Shown here one piece after another: positions 16,867-25,974 of a DNA stretch of 64,000 nucleotides. Numbering within the stretch: position 1 is the stretch's first letter; the number at the start of each line of letters is the position of its first letter. A model generated the notes under the pieces. The model was given only the letters and a program-made list of their open reading frames with translations. It did no database searches and was not told the origin of the DNA. The translations under genes and the position numbers were made by a program. Source of the stretch: Candidatus Methanomassiliicoccus intestinalis Issoire-Mx1 (GTDB lineage Archaea > Thermoplasmatota > Thermoplasmata > Methanomassiliicoccales > Methanomassiliicoccaceae); contig NC_021353.1 in the NCBI RefSeq assembly GCF_000404225.1, forward strand, positions 124,001-188,000, in the 5' to 3' direction.

Positions 16867-18419
16867 ATGAGAGAATTTAACATTACTGGCGCGTGCATTC
16901 CTAAGAAACATTACATGGTTAACATAAGTGATAAGTTGGATCACATACTCAATTTAGTAGATAATGAAAAATATTTTGTTATAAACAGACCCAACCAATA
17001 TGGAAAAACTACAACGCTTAACCAAGTGAGAAGAAAGCTGTCTGATAAATATATTATAATATGTATCAGTTTTGAAGTGTGGGAAGAGAATGCCTTCTCA
17101 TCCGAGAGGCTATTTGTTAACGAATTTATAAATGCTGTGAAAAAATCCCTCATTCTTAATAACGCAGACCCAGAGTCTATAGCTAACTGGCAGAATATAG
17201 ATGCTTTGATTAGCCCTATGACCAATCTTGGTCAGAATATTGTATCTCTTGTAGACTCATCAGATAAAGAAATAATACTCATAATTGATGAAGCAGATAG
17301 GTCAAGAGGAAACCAGATATTAATTGATTTTTTGGGAATGTTAAGAGCAAAATACCTTTCAAGAAATGAAGGAATAGATATTGCATTTAAAAGTGTTATT
17401 TTAGCTGGGGTTCATGATATTAAAAATTTAAGACTGAGACTACGGGCTGATGATGACTATGTATACGATTCTCCGTGGAATATAGCTGCCCCGTTTGACA
17501 TAGATATGTCTTTTTCACCTGGGGAAATCTCAACTATGCTAATCCAATATGAAAACGATCATAATACTGGAATGGATATAGATACAGTATCAAATAGACT
17601 TTACTATTTTACAAACGGTTATCCATTTTTAGTTAGCTACATCTGTAAGATCATTGATGAAAAGCTCTCAAAAGAATGGAATTCTGATGGAATTGACAAG
17701 GCCGTGAAAATGTTTTTGGGAGAGAAAACTACTCTAACTGACAGTTTGATTAAGAATATTGAAAATGACAGGGAACTTTATGATTTGGTCTATACCTTGT
17801 TGGTTACCTTAGATCCTATTGATTATATTTCATCCAACTCTACAATTGAAAAAGGTGTAATGTATGACATCATTTCAAAAGGAAATAATAATAAGGTCGT
17901 TATTTCAAATAAGATTTTTGAGCTGTATATCTACAACCACTTAATGTCCAAAAAGAAATTGTCTCGAAATATTGGCAGCACGGATGACATGAATAGAAAA
18001 TATGTTTCAAATGGTAAGCTGGATATGAACAAAATACTTGACAGTTTCAAGAATTTTATGCATTCAGAATATAGAAACAAAGACGAAAATTTCATAGAGC
18101 GTGAAGGAAGATTGCTGTTTCTAGCATTTTTAAAACCCATTATAAATGGATCTGGCTTTTACTATGTAGAAGCGGAAACCGGAGAAGACAAACGCATGGA
18201 CGTTATAGTCACATACGGAAAAGAAGAATTTATAATTGAATTAAAGATCTGGAGAGGAGCATCGAACATGAAAGAGCTCTTAATCAACTTACAGACTATC
18301 TTAGCCTGATGAATCACGATGCTGGATATCTCCTCACATTTTCATTCAATAAGCATAAAGACACTGCAAGTTCCTGGGTAATCCATAGTGATAAGAAAAT
18401 ATATGATGTTGTTGTGTAA
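16867..18419 (+). pseudogene. AAA-ATPase-like / PD-(D/E)XK nuclease protein, frameshifted near the 3' end
   Basis: The N-terminal FNITGACIPKKHYMV and the P-loop NRPNQYGKTTTLNQ, followed by the Walker B strand IILIIDEADRS, mark the AAA-ATPase_like family of gut microbes. The C-terminal end carries the nuclease core (MDVIVTYGKEEFIIELKIWRG). The frame then closes early at 18309 after RGASNMKELLINLQ. A neighbouring frame continues the family ending (EHERALNQLTDYLS, GYLLTFSFNKHKD, KKIYDVVV) to a stop at 18417-18419. One lost base near 18258-18262 explains this. A TATATA box at 16832-16837 favours the ATG at 16867 over the one at 16852. The shift may be real decay or a sequencing error; the truncated product would still keep the E-x-K residues. 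Confidence 0.85.
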
Positions 18420-18629
18420 TTTATTTCAAATTTAAAAACAGCATTAGAACCAATAATGCAAAATATGAGAATATTTTCGGATGTTATTTGATTTACACAT
18501 ACAAAGAATACATGACAATAAGCTCAAAAATGTATGGCAATATAAGAAAATCCTGCAAATGACTTAGTTTTACAATGTTAACAACAGCGAAAGATATATT
18601 GCTTAATTTGCGATGTGTAATTGATTTAA

Positions 18630-19229
18630 ATGACAATACCCAACGCACTTTATTTGGATTGCCCATCCTGTGGCGAGAATGCCGTGCATGAGGTTCTCAG
18701 AGGTAAAATGGGAAAGAAGCAGGACACACTCGAGGCAACCGTAAAGTGCCAAGAATGTGGCCACACATACACAACCGTAGTAAGGGAGCCAGAATCACTA
18801 AAGATACCAATCATTGTCTCTGACAGAAGCGAATCTCATAGAGAAGAGATTGAACTCATGGAAGATGAGATTCTCAGTGTAGGAGACGAGATATTCCTCG
18901 GAGAAAGCCAGCTGCTGGTTACGGCAATAGAATCTAAAGGAAAGAGAGTTGAAAACTGCGAACCTGCCAACATTGATACAATCTGGGCTAAAAAGTTCGA
19001 CCATGTAATAGTTAAGATTTCCATCAATAAGCATACCCAGACGATACCTGCAGAGCTGGAGGCACTCCCCGATGAGGAGTTTTATGTAGGCGACCTGATG
19101 ACAATCGGCACAGAAAAAGTTGCAATACACAGCATAAAAACAGCATCTGGTATGGTAAGACGCGGCAGTGCTGAAGCAAGAGATATCGTCAGGATATACG
19201 CCAAAGCCGTAAGGACAACTTACTCTTGA
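18630..19229 (+). CDS. HVO_0476-type zinc finger protein
   Basis: A 199-residue protein with an N-terminal zinc ribbon (CPSCGENAVHEVL, then VKCQECGHTYTTVV, giving two CxxC pairs about 30 residues apart), followed by a beta-rich region (EILSVGDEIFLGESQLLVT, then DEEFYVGDLMTIGTEKVAI). The family is confined to archaea; a nucleic-acid or RNA-processing role is suspected but not shown. The ATG lies just after the AT-rich TATATTGCTTAATT region (18592-18606), consistent with a short or absent leader. The 3' end overlaps the HAD gene on the other strand by 10 bp. Confidence 0.85.
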   Translation: MTIPNALYLDCPSCGENAVHEVLRGKMGKKQDTLEATVKCQECGHTYTTVVREPESLKIPIIVSDRSESHREEIELMEDEILSVGDEIFLGESQLLVTAIESKGKRVENCEPANIDTIWAKKFDHVIVKISINKHTQTIPAELEALPDEEFYVGDLMTIGTEKVAIHSIKTASGMVRRGSAEARDIVRIYAKAVRTTYS

Positions 19230-19906
19230 ATCACATAAGGCAGGATGTCGGCGATGGTCTCGCTTTTAACGACTGCGTCGGCACCTTCCACAATCTTTTC
19301 ATCGATTGGGTTGAAAGCGATTCCAAAGGAGCATTCTCTGAACATCGGCAGATCTGAAAAGCTATTGCCTATTGCAAAAGTCCTGTGTTTAGTGGTGTTA
19401 TACTTTTCCTGAAACTTCACTACATACTGACCCTTGTCTTTCAGATCTACATTCGAAATTCCATCGCCGGTGAGGAAACCATCTATGTCTCTGTCCAGAT
19501 CATTTGCAATATATGCATCAAAACCGCATTCTTTGGCGATTCTTGCTGCTGTAGCCATCAGTCCGCCGCTGATGATTATGCATTTTATATCAAACCAGTG
19601 AAGTCTGCGTACAGTTTCTCTTATGCCGTTAATCACCGGCACATTTTCTAAAATCTTTGCAACATCATCTACGGTAATGCCGGGATACTTATCCATCCAC
19701 CTCTGGATATCTCTCCGCATAAATTCCTCATCATCGATTTCTTTATTTAGATAGGCTTTAAAATCGCTGCTGTTGTCTATACCAAGTTCCTTGTTTATCC
19801 AAGACCAGGAACTGGAATAATTAACGAGTACTCCGTCCATGTCAAAGACTGCCAGATCATATTTGGTCAGACCATTTGACATGAATGAATTAGACTCCGC
19901 AGCCAT
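19220..19906 (-). CDS. HAD-superfamily phosphatase, phosphoserine phosphatase-like
   Basis: All HAD motifs are present: motif I FDMDGVLVNYSSSW (about residues 20-33), motif II IISGG, the motif III lysine in LKDKGQYV, and motif IV IGNSFSDLPMF. The small helical cap between motifs I and II is of the SerB (subfamily IB) type. It probably hydrolyses a small phosphate ester; phosphoserine is possible, but the low-specificity IB group is broad. A TAAATAAT box about 28 bp upstream supports the ATG at 19906 as a leaderless start; the ATG at 19882 is an alternative. Confidence 0.85.
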   Translation of the reverse strand: MAAESNSFMSNGLTKYDLAVFDMDGVLVNYSSSWSWINKELGIDNSSDFKAYLNKEIDDEEFMRRDIQRWMDKYPGITVDDVAKILENVPVINGIRETVRRLHWFDIKCIIISGGLMATAARIAKECGFDAYIANDLDRDIDGFLTGDGISNVDLKDKGQYVVKFQEKYNTTKHRTFAIGNSFSDLPMFRECSFGIAFNPIDEKIVEGADAVVKSETIADILPYVIQE

Positions 19907-20008
19907 ATCTGCAGCACAACCATAGTTATTATTTAATTTTGCGCAGACAGGCCTCTGCTGACAAATGCCCTGCTGTTGTTAAATATCCGCGTGCACATTG
20001 GATAATCA

Positions 20009-20731
20009 ATGATAACCATTCTGGGCGTAGGACATGTGTTTGACATCGCCAAACAAGTAAGACACATTATTCTGCAGTCTGATTCAAAAGCAGTCTGTAT
20101 AGAACTTGATCCAGTCAGGTATCATGCATTGCGTAATCCAGATAAGGAAAAAGCCAAAACAGGCCTGACTTATGACATGATGGCAAGTTTTCAGAGCAAA
20201 ATAGCCGAAGATTACGGCGGAGAAGCCGGTGACGAGATGATCGCTGCAGTGGATACTGCGACAGAGATGGGGATTGCATTCTGTCTGATCGATGTCGATG
20301 CTCGCTCCTTATTTGACAGGATTCTCAAGGAAATGACATTCGGTGAAAAAGCGAAACTGTTCTTTTCATCATTTGCCGCCCTGTTTGTAAGAAAGAAAAC
20401 CATTGAAGAGGAGTTAAGCTCCTATGAAGACAATACCGAACTGTACATGGCAACCATGGGAAAACAGTTTCCTACAATGAAAAGAATTCTGGTAGATGAA
20501 CGCAATGAGATCATGTCCAAAAACATAATCAAAGCTGCAGATATGTATGGAGATGTTGCAGTAGTCATCGGCGATGGGCATGTAGACGGAATTTTAAAGA
20601 TTCTTGGAGACAGGGAGACGAAAGTATTCCGCTTGAAAGACATCAGAAATATGGAGTTCCCCGAATCAGACGTCAAGCTTGAACAGGACAATCTTACGCT
20701 TAAATACAGTTTTGAACAAAAGATTGAATGA
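20009..20731 (+). CDS. TraB/PrgY family protein
   Basis: 240 residues with the family pattern: the N-terminal strand ITILGVGHVFDIAKQV (the GxxH motif), VCIELDPVRYHAL, and the C-terminal VAVVIGDGHVDGILKIL. The family resembles the enterococcal pheromone-shutdown protein TraB/PrgY and erythromycin esterase/Tiki-type metalloproteases; a peptidase role in archaea is unproven. It lacks the C-terminal transmembrane domain found in longer archaeal homologues. A GTTAAATAT box at 19978-19986 fits a leaderless ATG. thyX follows 34 bp later on the same strand. Confidence 0.82.
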   Translation: MITILGVGHVFDIAKQVRHIILQSDSKAVCIELDPVRYHALRNPDKEKAKTGLTYDMMASFQSKIAEDYGGEAGDEMIAAVDTATEMGIAFCLIDVDARSLFDRILKEMTFGEKAKLFFSSFAALFVRKKTIEEELSSYEDNTELYMATMGKQFPTMKRILVDERNEIMSKNIIKAADMYGDVAVVIGDGHVDGILKILGDRETKVFRLKDIRNMEFPESDVKLEQDNLTLKYSFEQKIE

Positions 20732-20765
20732 ATTTTTTTAAATCATATAACTCGTTAATGGACTC

Positions 20766-21455
20766 ATGCGTGTTACTCTTCTGTCTTACACTAAAGATGC
20801 AGAAAAACTATGTTCTTCAGCGGCCAGATCATGTTATTCATCTAAAGGTGCAGATGAGTTGATGGAGAGATGGAATGAAGAAAAGATGGAAGGGTGGCTG
20901 GGAACCCCTCTGAGCAGCGGACACTATTCTGTTCTGGAACACGCATCATATACCTTTTCTGTAGAAGGAGTATCAAGAGCGATGACTCACCAGCTTGTGA
21001 GGCACAGAATCGCTTCCTATTCGCAGCAGTCACAGAGATATGTTTCGATGGATCATTCTCAGTACATCATGCCGCCTTCTGTGGCAGAAGATAAAGAAGC
21101 CGCTGAAAAATTCAAAAAGATGATGGACAGCGTCTGGGAGTGTTATGATTTTCTTACTTCCAGAAATGTGCCGGCTGAAGATGCCAGATATGTGCTTCCG
21201 AATGCATGTTCCACCAATATAACTGTAACAATGAATGCAAGGGAACTTCTGCATTTCTTGGAACTGAGAACCTGCCGCAGAGCTCAGTGGGAGATAAGAG
21301 AAGTTGCCGAAGAAATGCTGAGATTGGTGAGAGATGTATCTCCCTACATCTTCCATAATGCCGGTCCCAGCTGCATCTCCAAAGGTCATTGCCAGGAAGG
21401 AAAAATGAGCTGCAAAAATCCTAGGACTGAACTCATGCCCTCCTCTTCAGAATGA
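20766..21455 (+). CDS. thyX: flavin-dependent thymidylate synthase ThyX
   Basis: The 229-residue protein carries the diagnostic ThyX motif RHRIASYSQQSQRYV (RHRxxSxxxxSxR, about residues 79-93), preceded by LEHASYTFSVEGVSRAMTHQ and followed by LRTCRRAQWEIREVA. It makes dTMP from dUMP using FAD, NADPH and methylene-tetrahydrofolate (in archaea possibly a pterin analogue), replacing ThyA. The ATG at 20766 closely follows the TraB gene, so co-transcription is likely. Its 3' end overlaps the signal peptidase gene on the opposite strand by 23 bp. Confidence 0.95.
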   Translation: MRVTLLSYTKDAEKLCSSAARSCYSSKGADELMERWNEEKMEGWLGTPLSSGHYSVLEHASYTFSVEGVSRAMTHQLVRHRIASYSQQSQRYVSMDHSQYIMPPSVAEDKEAAEKFKKMMDSVWECYDFLTSRNVPAEDARYVLPNACSTNITVTMNARELLHFLELRTCRRAQWEIREVAEEMLRLVRDVSPYIFHNAGPSCISKGHCQEGKMSCKNPRTELMPSSSE

Positions 21456-22233
21456 TGTATGCGGCTGCAATGCACAGAGTTCCGGCGGAAACTGCCGCTG
21501 TGAGACAGACAACACTGTTAAGTGGCAGGTAATCTGGAGCTTCTCCGCTTACAGTAAGTTTCAGTACGCCTACCCAGGGAATTTCAGCAGCAGCCACTCC
21601 GATTATATCTTCATCAAGGATCGGGGAATCCACTGAAGATAATGAAGTCTGATCTATGTATCCCACTGTACCCAATTTGGTATTTCCTGTATTGTTGTCG
21701 CCCATGGTTAAAAATCCGCCGTGAGGGTCATTTCCCATTTTTTTCAGGATTTTGTCAAGATCAATCGGGACTGTAATATTCTTGAATCCTATGTTATAAA
21801 GGTAGACAATACCTCTCAGGTTCTCCCAGCCTCCATTGGATGTAGACCACATCCATTCAGGGAGCAGCGACAGCTCTGGAATATTGAAAGTGCCGTCTCC
21901 ATTGTAGATGACTCTGCATATTGCCCTGTGGATTATGGGAATGTCTGAAAGATCAGTATGATAAAGAACCACATCTCCATATTCTCCAAACTGAGTGTAT
22001 CCTTCTGAAACAGACTGTGCATAAGTCATGATCTCTGAAGGACTCTTTTGATAGTCAATGATTACAAGATCTCCAGTATCTAAGATGCCCAATTCGCTTT
22101 TGTTGTCATCGTGCTGCATGCTTCTTGAGGAAATCACCATCGGTGGTGAGAGAATCGATTCGAAAACTGCAAGTGTCAAAAGAGAAACAAGTACCAGCGA
22201 TGCAGCAATGGCTAGAATTTTGGAACGTTTCAC
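21433..22233 (-). CDS. signal peptidase I, archaeal/ER (Sec11-like) type
   Basis: 266 residues with an N-terminal transmembrane helix, then the catalytic box VISSRSMQHDD (nucleophilic Ser before Met) and DVVLYHTDLSDIPIIHRAI, where His takes the place of the bacterial catalytic Lys. GDNN (GGFLTMGDNNTGNT) is the late conserved box. A second transmembrane helix lies at the C-terminus (about 238-260) with an RRA tail. It removes signal peptides from exported proteins and could process the surface-protein family encoded around it. The start is GTG. It is longer than minimal archaeal enzymes because of an insert between the His and GDNN boxes. Confidence 0.88.
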   Translation of the reverse strand: MKRSKILAIAASLVLVSLLTLAVFESILSPPMVISSRSMQHDDNKSELGILDTGDLVIIDYQKSPSEIMTYAQSVSEGYTQFGEYGDVVLYHTDLSDIPIIHRAICRVIYNGDGTFNIPELSLLPEWMWSTSNGGWENLRGIVYLYNIGFKNITVPIDLDKILKKMGNDPHGGFLTMGDNNTGNTKLGTVGYIDQTSLSSVDSPILDEDIIGVAAAEIPWVGVLKLTVSGEAPDYLPLNSVVCLTAAVSAGTLCIAAAYIILKRRA

Positions 22234-22330
22234 AGATGTAACTACGTAGCTGATAGCGAATAAAACCGTTCGTTCCCTTGGAAAATTATTATATAGCGTA
22301 TTAACCTAACCACCGCTACCAGGTGGAATA

Positions 22331-22522
22331 ATGGGAAATATCAGACCCACTTACATTAAAAGGATTGCTCTCGAACTTGCACAGAAATATCCAACTTTGT
22401 TCAATGAAGACTTTGAAAACAACAAAGAATTGGTTTCCAAATTGACAAATGTAGACTCAATTGTCATGAGAAACCGCATAGCTGGTTACGTTACCCGTTA
22501 CTGGCAGAATATGGAGCAGTAA
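22331..22522 (+). CDS. rps17e: 30S ribosomal protein S17e
   Basis: 63 residues with the full family sequence pattern (IRPTYIKRIALELAQKYP, then NRIAGYVTRYW). It is an archaeal/eukaryotic small-subunit protein absent from bacteria, which supports archaeal origin. AGGTGG at 22321-22326 is a good Shine-Dalgarno four bases from the ATG, and TTATTATATAG (about 22286-22296) is the likely TATA box. Confidence 0.96.
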   Translation: MGNIRPTYIKRIALELAQKYPTLFNEDFENNKELVSKLTNVDSIVMRNRIAGYVTRYWQNMEQ

Positions 22523-22677
22523 GCTCTTCATATTCTGCCAGGCGCGCCGTGCAGGCATATTTTTATCAATCTTAGCTGTAAGCATGACATTTTACAATTT
22601 TTGATATGTTTTAAACACCCTCTCGAGACAAGCTACGCTGCGAAAGGGGTTAATATGGGAACATGATACAGGAAGTT

Positions 22678-22751
22678 GCCCGAGTGGGGTAGCTTGGATA
22701 TCCTAAGAGATTGCGGATCTTTAGACCCGGGTTCGAATCCCGGCTCGGGCG
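22678..22751 (+). tRNA. tRNA-Arg (anticodon GCG)
   Basis: The 7-bp acceptor stem GCCCGAG/CTCGGGC is perfect. The T arm CCGGG-TTCGAAT-CCCGG is perfect. The anticodon stem AGAGA/TCTTT encloses loop TTGCGGA, putting GCG at positions 34-36. The discriminator is G, CCA is not encoded, and no intron is visible. The alternative register (TGC, Ala) leaves a mismatched anticodon stem and was set aside. Confidence 0.88.
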
Positions 22752-22757
22752 CATCTC

Positions 22758-24680
22758 TCATTCTTCTAATTCAATTCCGTGGATCGAACCTATTTCTATT
22801 TTCCCTGGAGGAAGTATTCTGGAGATTTCTTCTTCTGGAACTGCAAAGGCTTTAGACAGCTTGGAAGAAATTTTCCCGGCATCTGTTTTTCCAGGAACAA
22901 TCACCACATATCTGCTGGACTTTGAAGAAACAGACTTCACAGGTCCGCACATGATTTTTCTGCCGCCTTCATATTCTATTTCTCCTACAGCAAGTTCCAG
23001 AGGCAGGTGATAAATGTAATTTCTTTTTCCTCTGATAACGAATGCTCCCCTGGGAACGAATTCTCCTGACTGCGGCATCTTGCTCACCTGATCCGGGAGT
23101 ACCCAGTATGCTGTGCCTTCCTGAGCTCCTGTCATCCAGGCTTTTGAGTGAGACAATGCGAATGCGCAAACTTCCTCCATTTCTTCTTCGTCTGCCTCAG
23201 CTCCATTTACAATTACTGTGCTGGGAGCCCCATGAATATCAGCATGGGCAAATTTTTCTGTAGCTTTGAGATGCTTTTTTACAAGTTTGTCATTAGAGTG
23301 AGCATCTCTGCCAGCAATAACTAAGTGGCCGTTTGAAGTTATGAACCATTTATACCTCTCAAACCAGTATTCTTTCGTCTTTACTGCTGCTGTTTTGGAG
23401 TTAGAAGCGTCCTTTTCTGTTTCTTTCACCCTTTTAGCCAGTTTTTTCTCGGTGTCGGCGAGAGCATCCTGCGCTCCCTTCGCCTTAGCTCTGGCATCTT
23501 TAGATAATGAATAAAGCATGTTGGCATTGCCCTCTATGGAAAGAGTGTAGTCCAAAAGAACCTGTCTCTCAGCGACAGTTACTTTCATAGTATGATTTTT
23601 AGGATCGATCTCGCTGATTACTGAATGAGGTTTGACAGTCTCTCTGATTTCATCCCATGTTTTTCCTTCTACAATTTTGCTGAATTTTTTCAGGAAAGCA
23701 TCAACATCTGAATACTGAGAGTAGATAGCTTCAGCCTGCTTAGAATAGTCTTCTGCAACTGCCAGCTGAGCATCAATGGCTTCCTTTTGTCTTGTATATA
23801 ATCTTTTGAGTCTGCTTACTTCCTTATCTTCCTGAGGTTCATCATTTCTGATATTTTGTACATAGTGATGAATCGCAGTTGAGAAGTTTTCATATTGTAC
23901 AGTTTCAAAACCTTCATGCTGTTTCAATGGAATGGGAGAGACATCTTCCAGTTCTTCATTGATGATTATCTCTCTGGCACTGATGGAGTTCTGCGCCTCT
24001 GAAAACATCAGTTCGATCTGGTCATAAAGAGTCCTGATATTTTCTTCGGTAAGCTCTGCTGCCTTTGTATTCTTCATTATGCCTGCTCTCAGACAGGCTT
24101 CTTCTGCATATTGCCCGCCTATGTTAATCTCAGTAGCCAGCGTTCTCACGGCATCTGAAGATGAAGCAGCCACTGTCTGAGAAAATGAGCCGTAATCCAT
24201 ATTGCGAGGGTTGAATTTTGTCTGCGGGAAGGCGTATTCAACACCTGGACGTACTTCACGATGTCTCCATTTCCTGGAGATGATTGAGTTCAGAATTTTT
24301 CCTTCCGAGACAAGAATGAGGTTTCCACCGCTGAATAACTCAATAATCAGCTGATATTTGGCCTCAGCTCGTTCAAGATCAATCAATACTATCCTGTCAA
24401 ACTCTCTCTGAGATACTTTTACAACTCGGAGATTGCTCAAATGCTTTCTGAGATTGACTGCAAATTCTGAGGGAATATCTGGAATATCTGGTTTCCCTGG
24501 TGCAATATACAGCCATTTCAGGTCTTTGAGCAGTACTTCTTTTCTTCCGTCTGGCGAGTTGACGCGTAATAGGACGTTTCTTTTATCCCAATGAAAAATT
24601 TTGTCTACATATCCGCCCACGATAGCCTGCAGTTCAGATGTCATCGCAAGAATATCGAACGCGTTCATCTCGTCTTTCAT
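22758..24680 (-). CDS. rqcH: RqcH / NFACT-family ribosome quality control protein
   Basis: 640 residues. The N-terminal NFACT-N domain (FDILAMTSELQAIVGGYVDK) is followed by helix-hairpin-helix and long coiled-coil regions (about 290-440) and the C-terminal NFACT-R domain (ITSNGHLVIAGRDAHSND, then FAHADIHGAPSTVIVNG). It is the archaeal counterpart of Rqc2/RqcH. The family binds split 60S/50S subunits carrying stalled peptidyl-tRNA and recruits Ala-tRNA to add C-terminal tails. Its stop lies only 6 bp from the end of tRNA-Arg(GCG) on the other strand. The start codon at 24680 is divergent from the small acidic gene. Confidence 0.93.
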   Translation of the reverse strand: MKDEMNAFDILAMTSELQAIVGGYVDKIFHWDKRNVLLRVNSPDGRKEVLLKDLKWLYIAPGKPDIPDIPSEFAVNLRKHLSNLRVVKVSQREFDRIVLIDLERAEAKYQLIIELFSGGNLILVSEGKILNSIISRKWRHREVRPGVEYAFPQTKFNPRNMDYGSFSQTVAASSSDAVRTLATEINIGGQYAEEACLRAGIMKNTKAAELTEENIRTLYDQIELMFSEAQNSISAREIIINEELEDVSPIPLKQHEGFETVQYENFSTAIHHYVQNIRNDEPQEDKEVSRLKRLYTRQKEAIDAQLAVAEDYSKQAEAIYSQYSDVDAFLKKFSKIVEGKTWDEIRETVKPHSVISEIDPKNHTMKVTVAERQVLLDYTLSIEGNANMLYSLSKDARAKAKGAQDALADTEKKLAKRVKETEKDASNSKTAAVKTKEYWFERYKWFITSNGHLVIAGRDAHSNDKLVKKHLKATEKFAHADIHGAPSTVIVNGAEADEEEMEEVCAFALSHSKAWMTGAQEGTAYWVLPDQVSKMPQSGEFVPRGAFVIRGKRNYIYHLPLELAVGEIEYEGGRKIMCGPVKSVSSKSSRYVVIVPGKTDAGKISSKLSKAFAVPEEEISRILPPGKIEIGSIHGIELEE

Positions 24681-24752
24681 AGATATCCTTACAGCAAAAT
24701 AACAGATAAGCTTTGCCGGCAGGCTTTAATTATCCGTTAGTATGTATACGGT

Positions 24753-25109
24753 GTGTTGATAGACATACAAGACGTAATTATGCAGAGGCTGGGACAGCTT
24801 GAAGAAGACGGTGCCGATGAGTATGAGATGGAATTTGAGATTCTAACTCAGGATAACCTAGGCATAATCCAGTTTTTCGATGATGATGTACTTCTGGGAA
24901 CGGAGTTTGTTGAGACACACGTAAGTTTACAAAGAGAAGATCTACTCGATGATTACCTGGACGCATATGAAGACGGTTTTGTTACAATAATTGTTCCAGA
25001 TGATGCATATTTCGAAACTGTAGAACACATAAAGAACGAATTGGATGAAGCGGCTGATATTTACAGTTACAGTGCTTTGGGGATTCGTCCTACACCCATG
25101 GCAAGTTGA
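24753..25109 (+). CDS. small acidic protein of unknown function
   Basis: 118 residues, rich in Asp and Glu, without Cys, transmembrane segments or a signal peptide. Not recognised as a named family. The frame starts with GTG at 24753. A CTTTAATTA box at 24723-24731 is spaced for a leaderless transcript at exactly that codon, so GTG is preferred to the ATG at 24780. The conserved-looking core alternates strand and helix (EYEMEFEILTQDNLGIIQF, then GFVTIIVPDDAYFETVEHI). It is divergent from rqcH and immediately precedes cassette D. Confidence 0.65.
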   Translation: MLIDIQDVIMQRLGQLEEDGADEYEMEFEILTQDNLGIIQFFDDDVLLGTEFVETHVSLQREDLLDDYLDAYEDGFVTIIVPDDAYFETVEHIKNELDEAADIYSYSALGIRPTPMAS

Positions 25110-25164
25110 TCCCTACTTCTTTTAGATTTTATACATACAATCTTCCCTGAACAAAGTCACTCAA

Positions 25165-25203
25165 GCGCAGGGGAACCATCATCTCAATCATATTCCCCTG
25201 CGC
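25165..25203 (+). repeat. cassette boundary hairpin, copy D
   Basis: Arms 25165-25175 and 25193-25203 with spacer CCATCATCTCAATCATA. The inner flank TATGAAATGAGAATGAATT is nearly that of copy A (one base differs), placing A and D in one leader lineage. It begins 55 bp after the preceding gene's stop. Confidence 0.9.
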
Positions 25204-25974
25204 ATATGAAATGAGAATGAATTAAGTTAAGTTGAATTTGAGTTGATTGAAGTTTTGAAGTTTGAAATGATTTTTGATTTTGATATTGAAATATCTAATT
25301 CATAAATGATTTGAGTTGATGCTTTGAGTCTGAATTTGATTTATGATTTGTGAATTGATTTGTTTTGAGTTTTTTGATATGTTTTGATTGATTGTTTTTT
25401 ATGTGATTTTGATATGTCTGGACTTAGTTTGTTTTCTTCTGTTTTGTTCTTTGTTTTGTTTATTCTGTTCTTTGTTCGTTTATTTAATTAGGTGTTCGAA
25501 TGCATTTTCATTGATTTCTTTGATTATTCTTTGTTTTGATTGAATGTATTTTCATTGTTTTCTTTGTTTGTTCTTTCTTTTCTTTGATTATTTTGATTAT
25601 TCTTTCATTCTTCTTCTTTGTTCTTTTCTATTTTCTTTCTGTTCTTTGTTTTATTGAATGCATTGATTGCGATTATTTGGTTTTTAGTTTTTGAATCGAT
25701 TTGCAATTCTCTTTCTCTTTTTCTTTGTTCTTTGATTATTCTCTTTTGTTTATTCTTCTTCTTTCTCTTATTCTTTCTTTGTTCTCTTTGTTTATTCTTT
25801 CTTTTCTTTGATTATTTTGATTATTCTTATTGCTGATTGAGTTTGCAGTTTTGGTTTTGAAAAAAATTGTTTTTTTGTTTTTGATTTTGGTTTCTCTTTT
25901 CTTTTTTGAGTTTTGAAGTTAGAAAGTGATTTTAATTTCAGTCTTTGAGAAGAGAAGGCAAAAATGGTGATTGA
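25204..25974 (+). promoter_or_regulatory. T-rich leader and promoter of surface gene D
   Basis: Non-coding. The hairpin-proximal part, including a 40-base stretch around 25280-25320, matches leader A. One clear copy of the 14-bp motif lies at 25411-25424 (GATATGTCTGGACT). From about 25620 the sequence is that of leaders B and C up to the common block at 25823, so the leader is a junction of A-like and B/C-like parts. Confidence 0.7.

Noticed and set aside
22678..22751. Reading the tRNA at 22678 as tRNA-Ala(TGC)
   Set aside because: That register leaves a G-A mismatch at the base of the anticodon loop and no base 26, whereas the Arg(GCG) register pairs fully.
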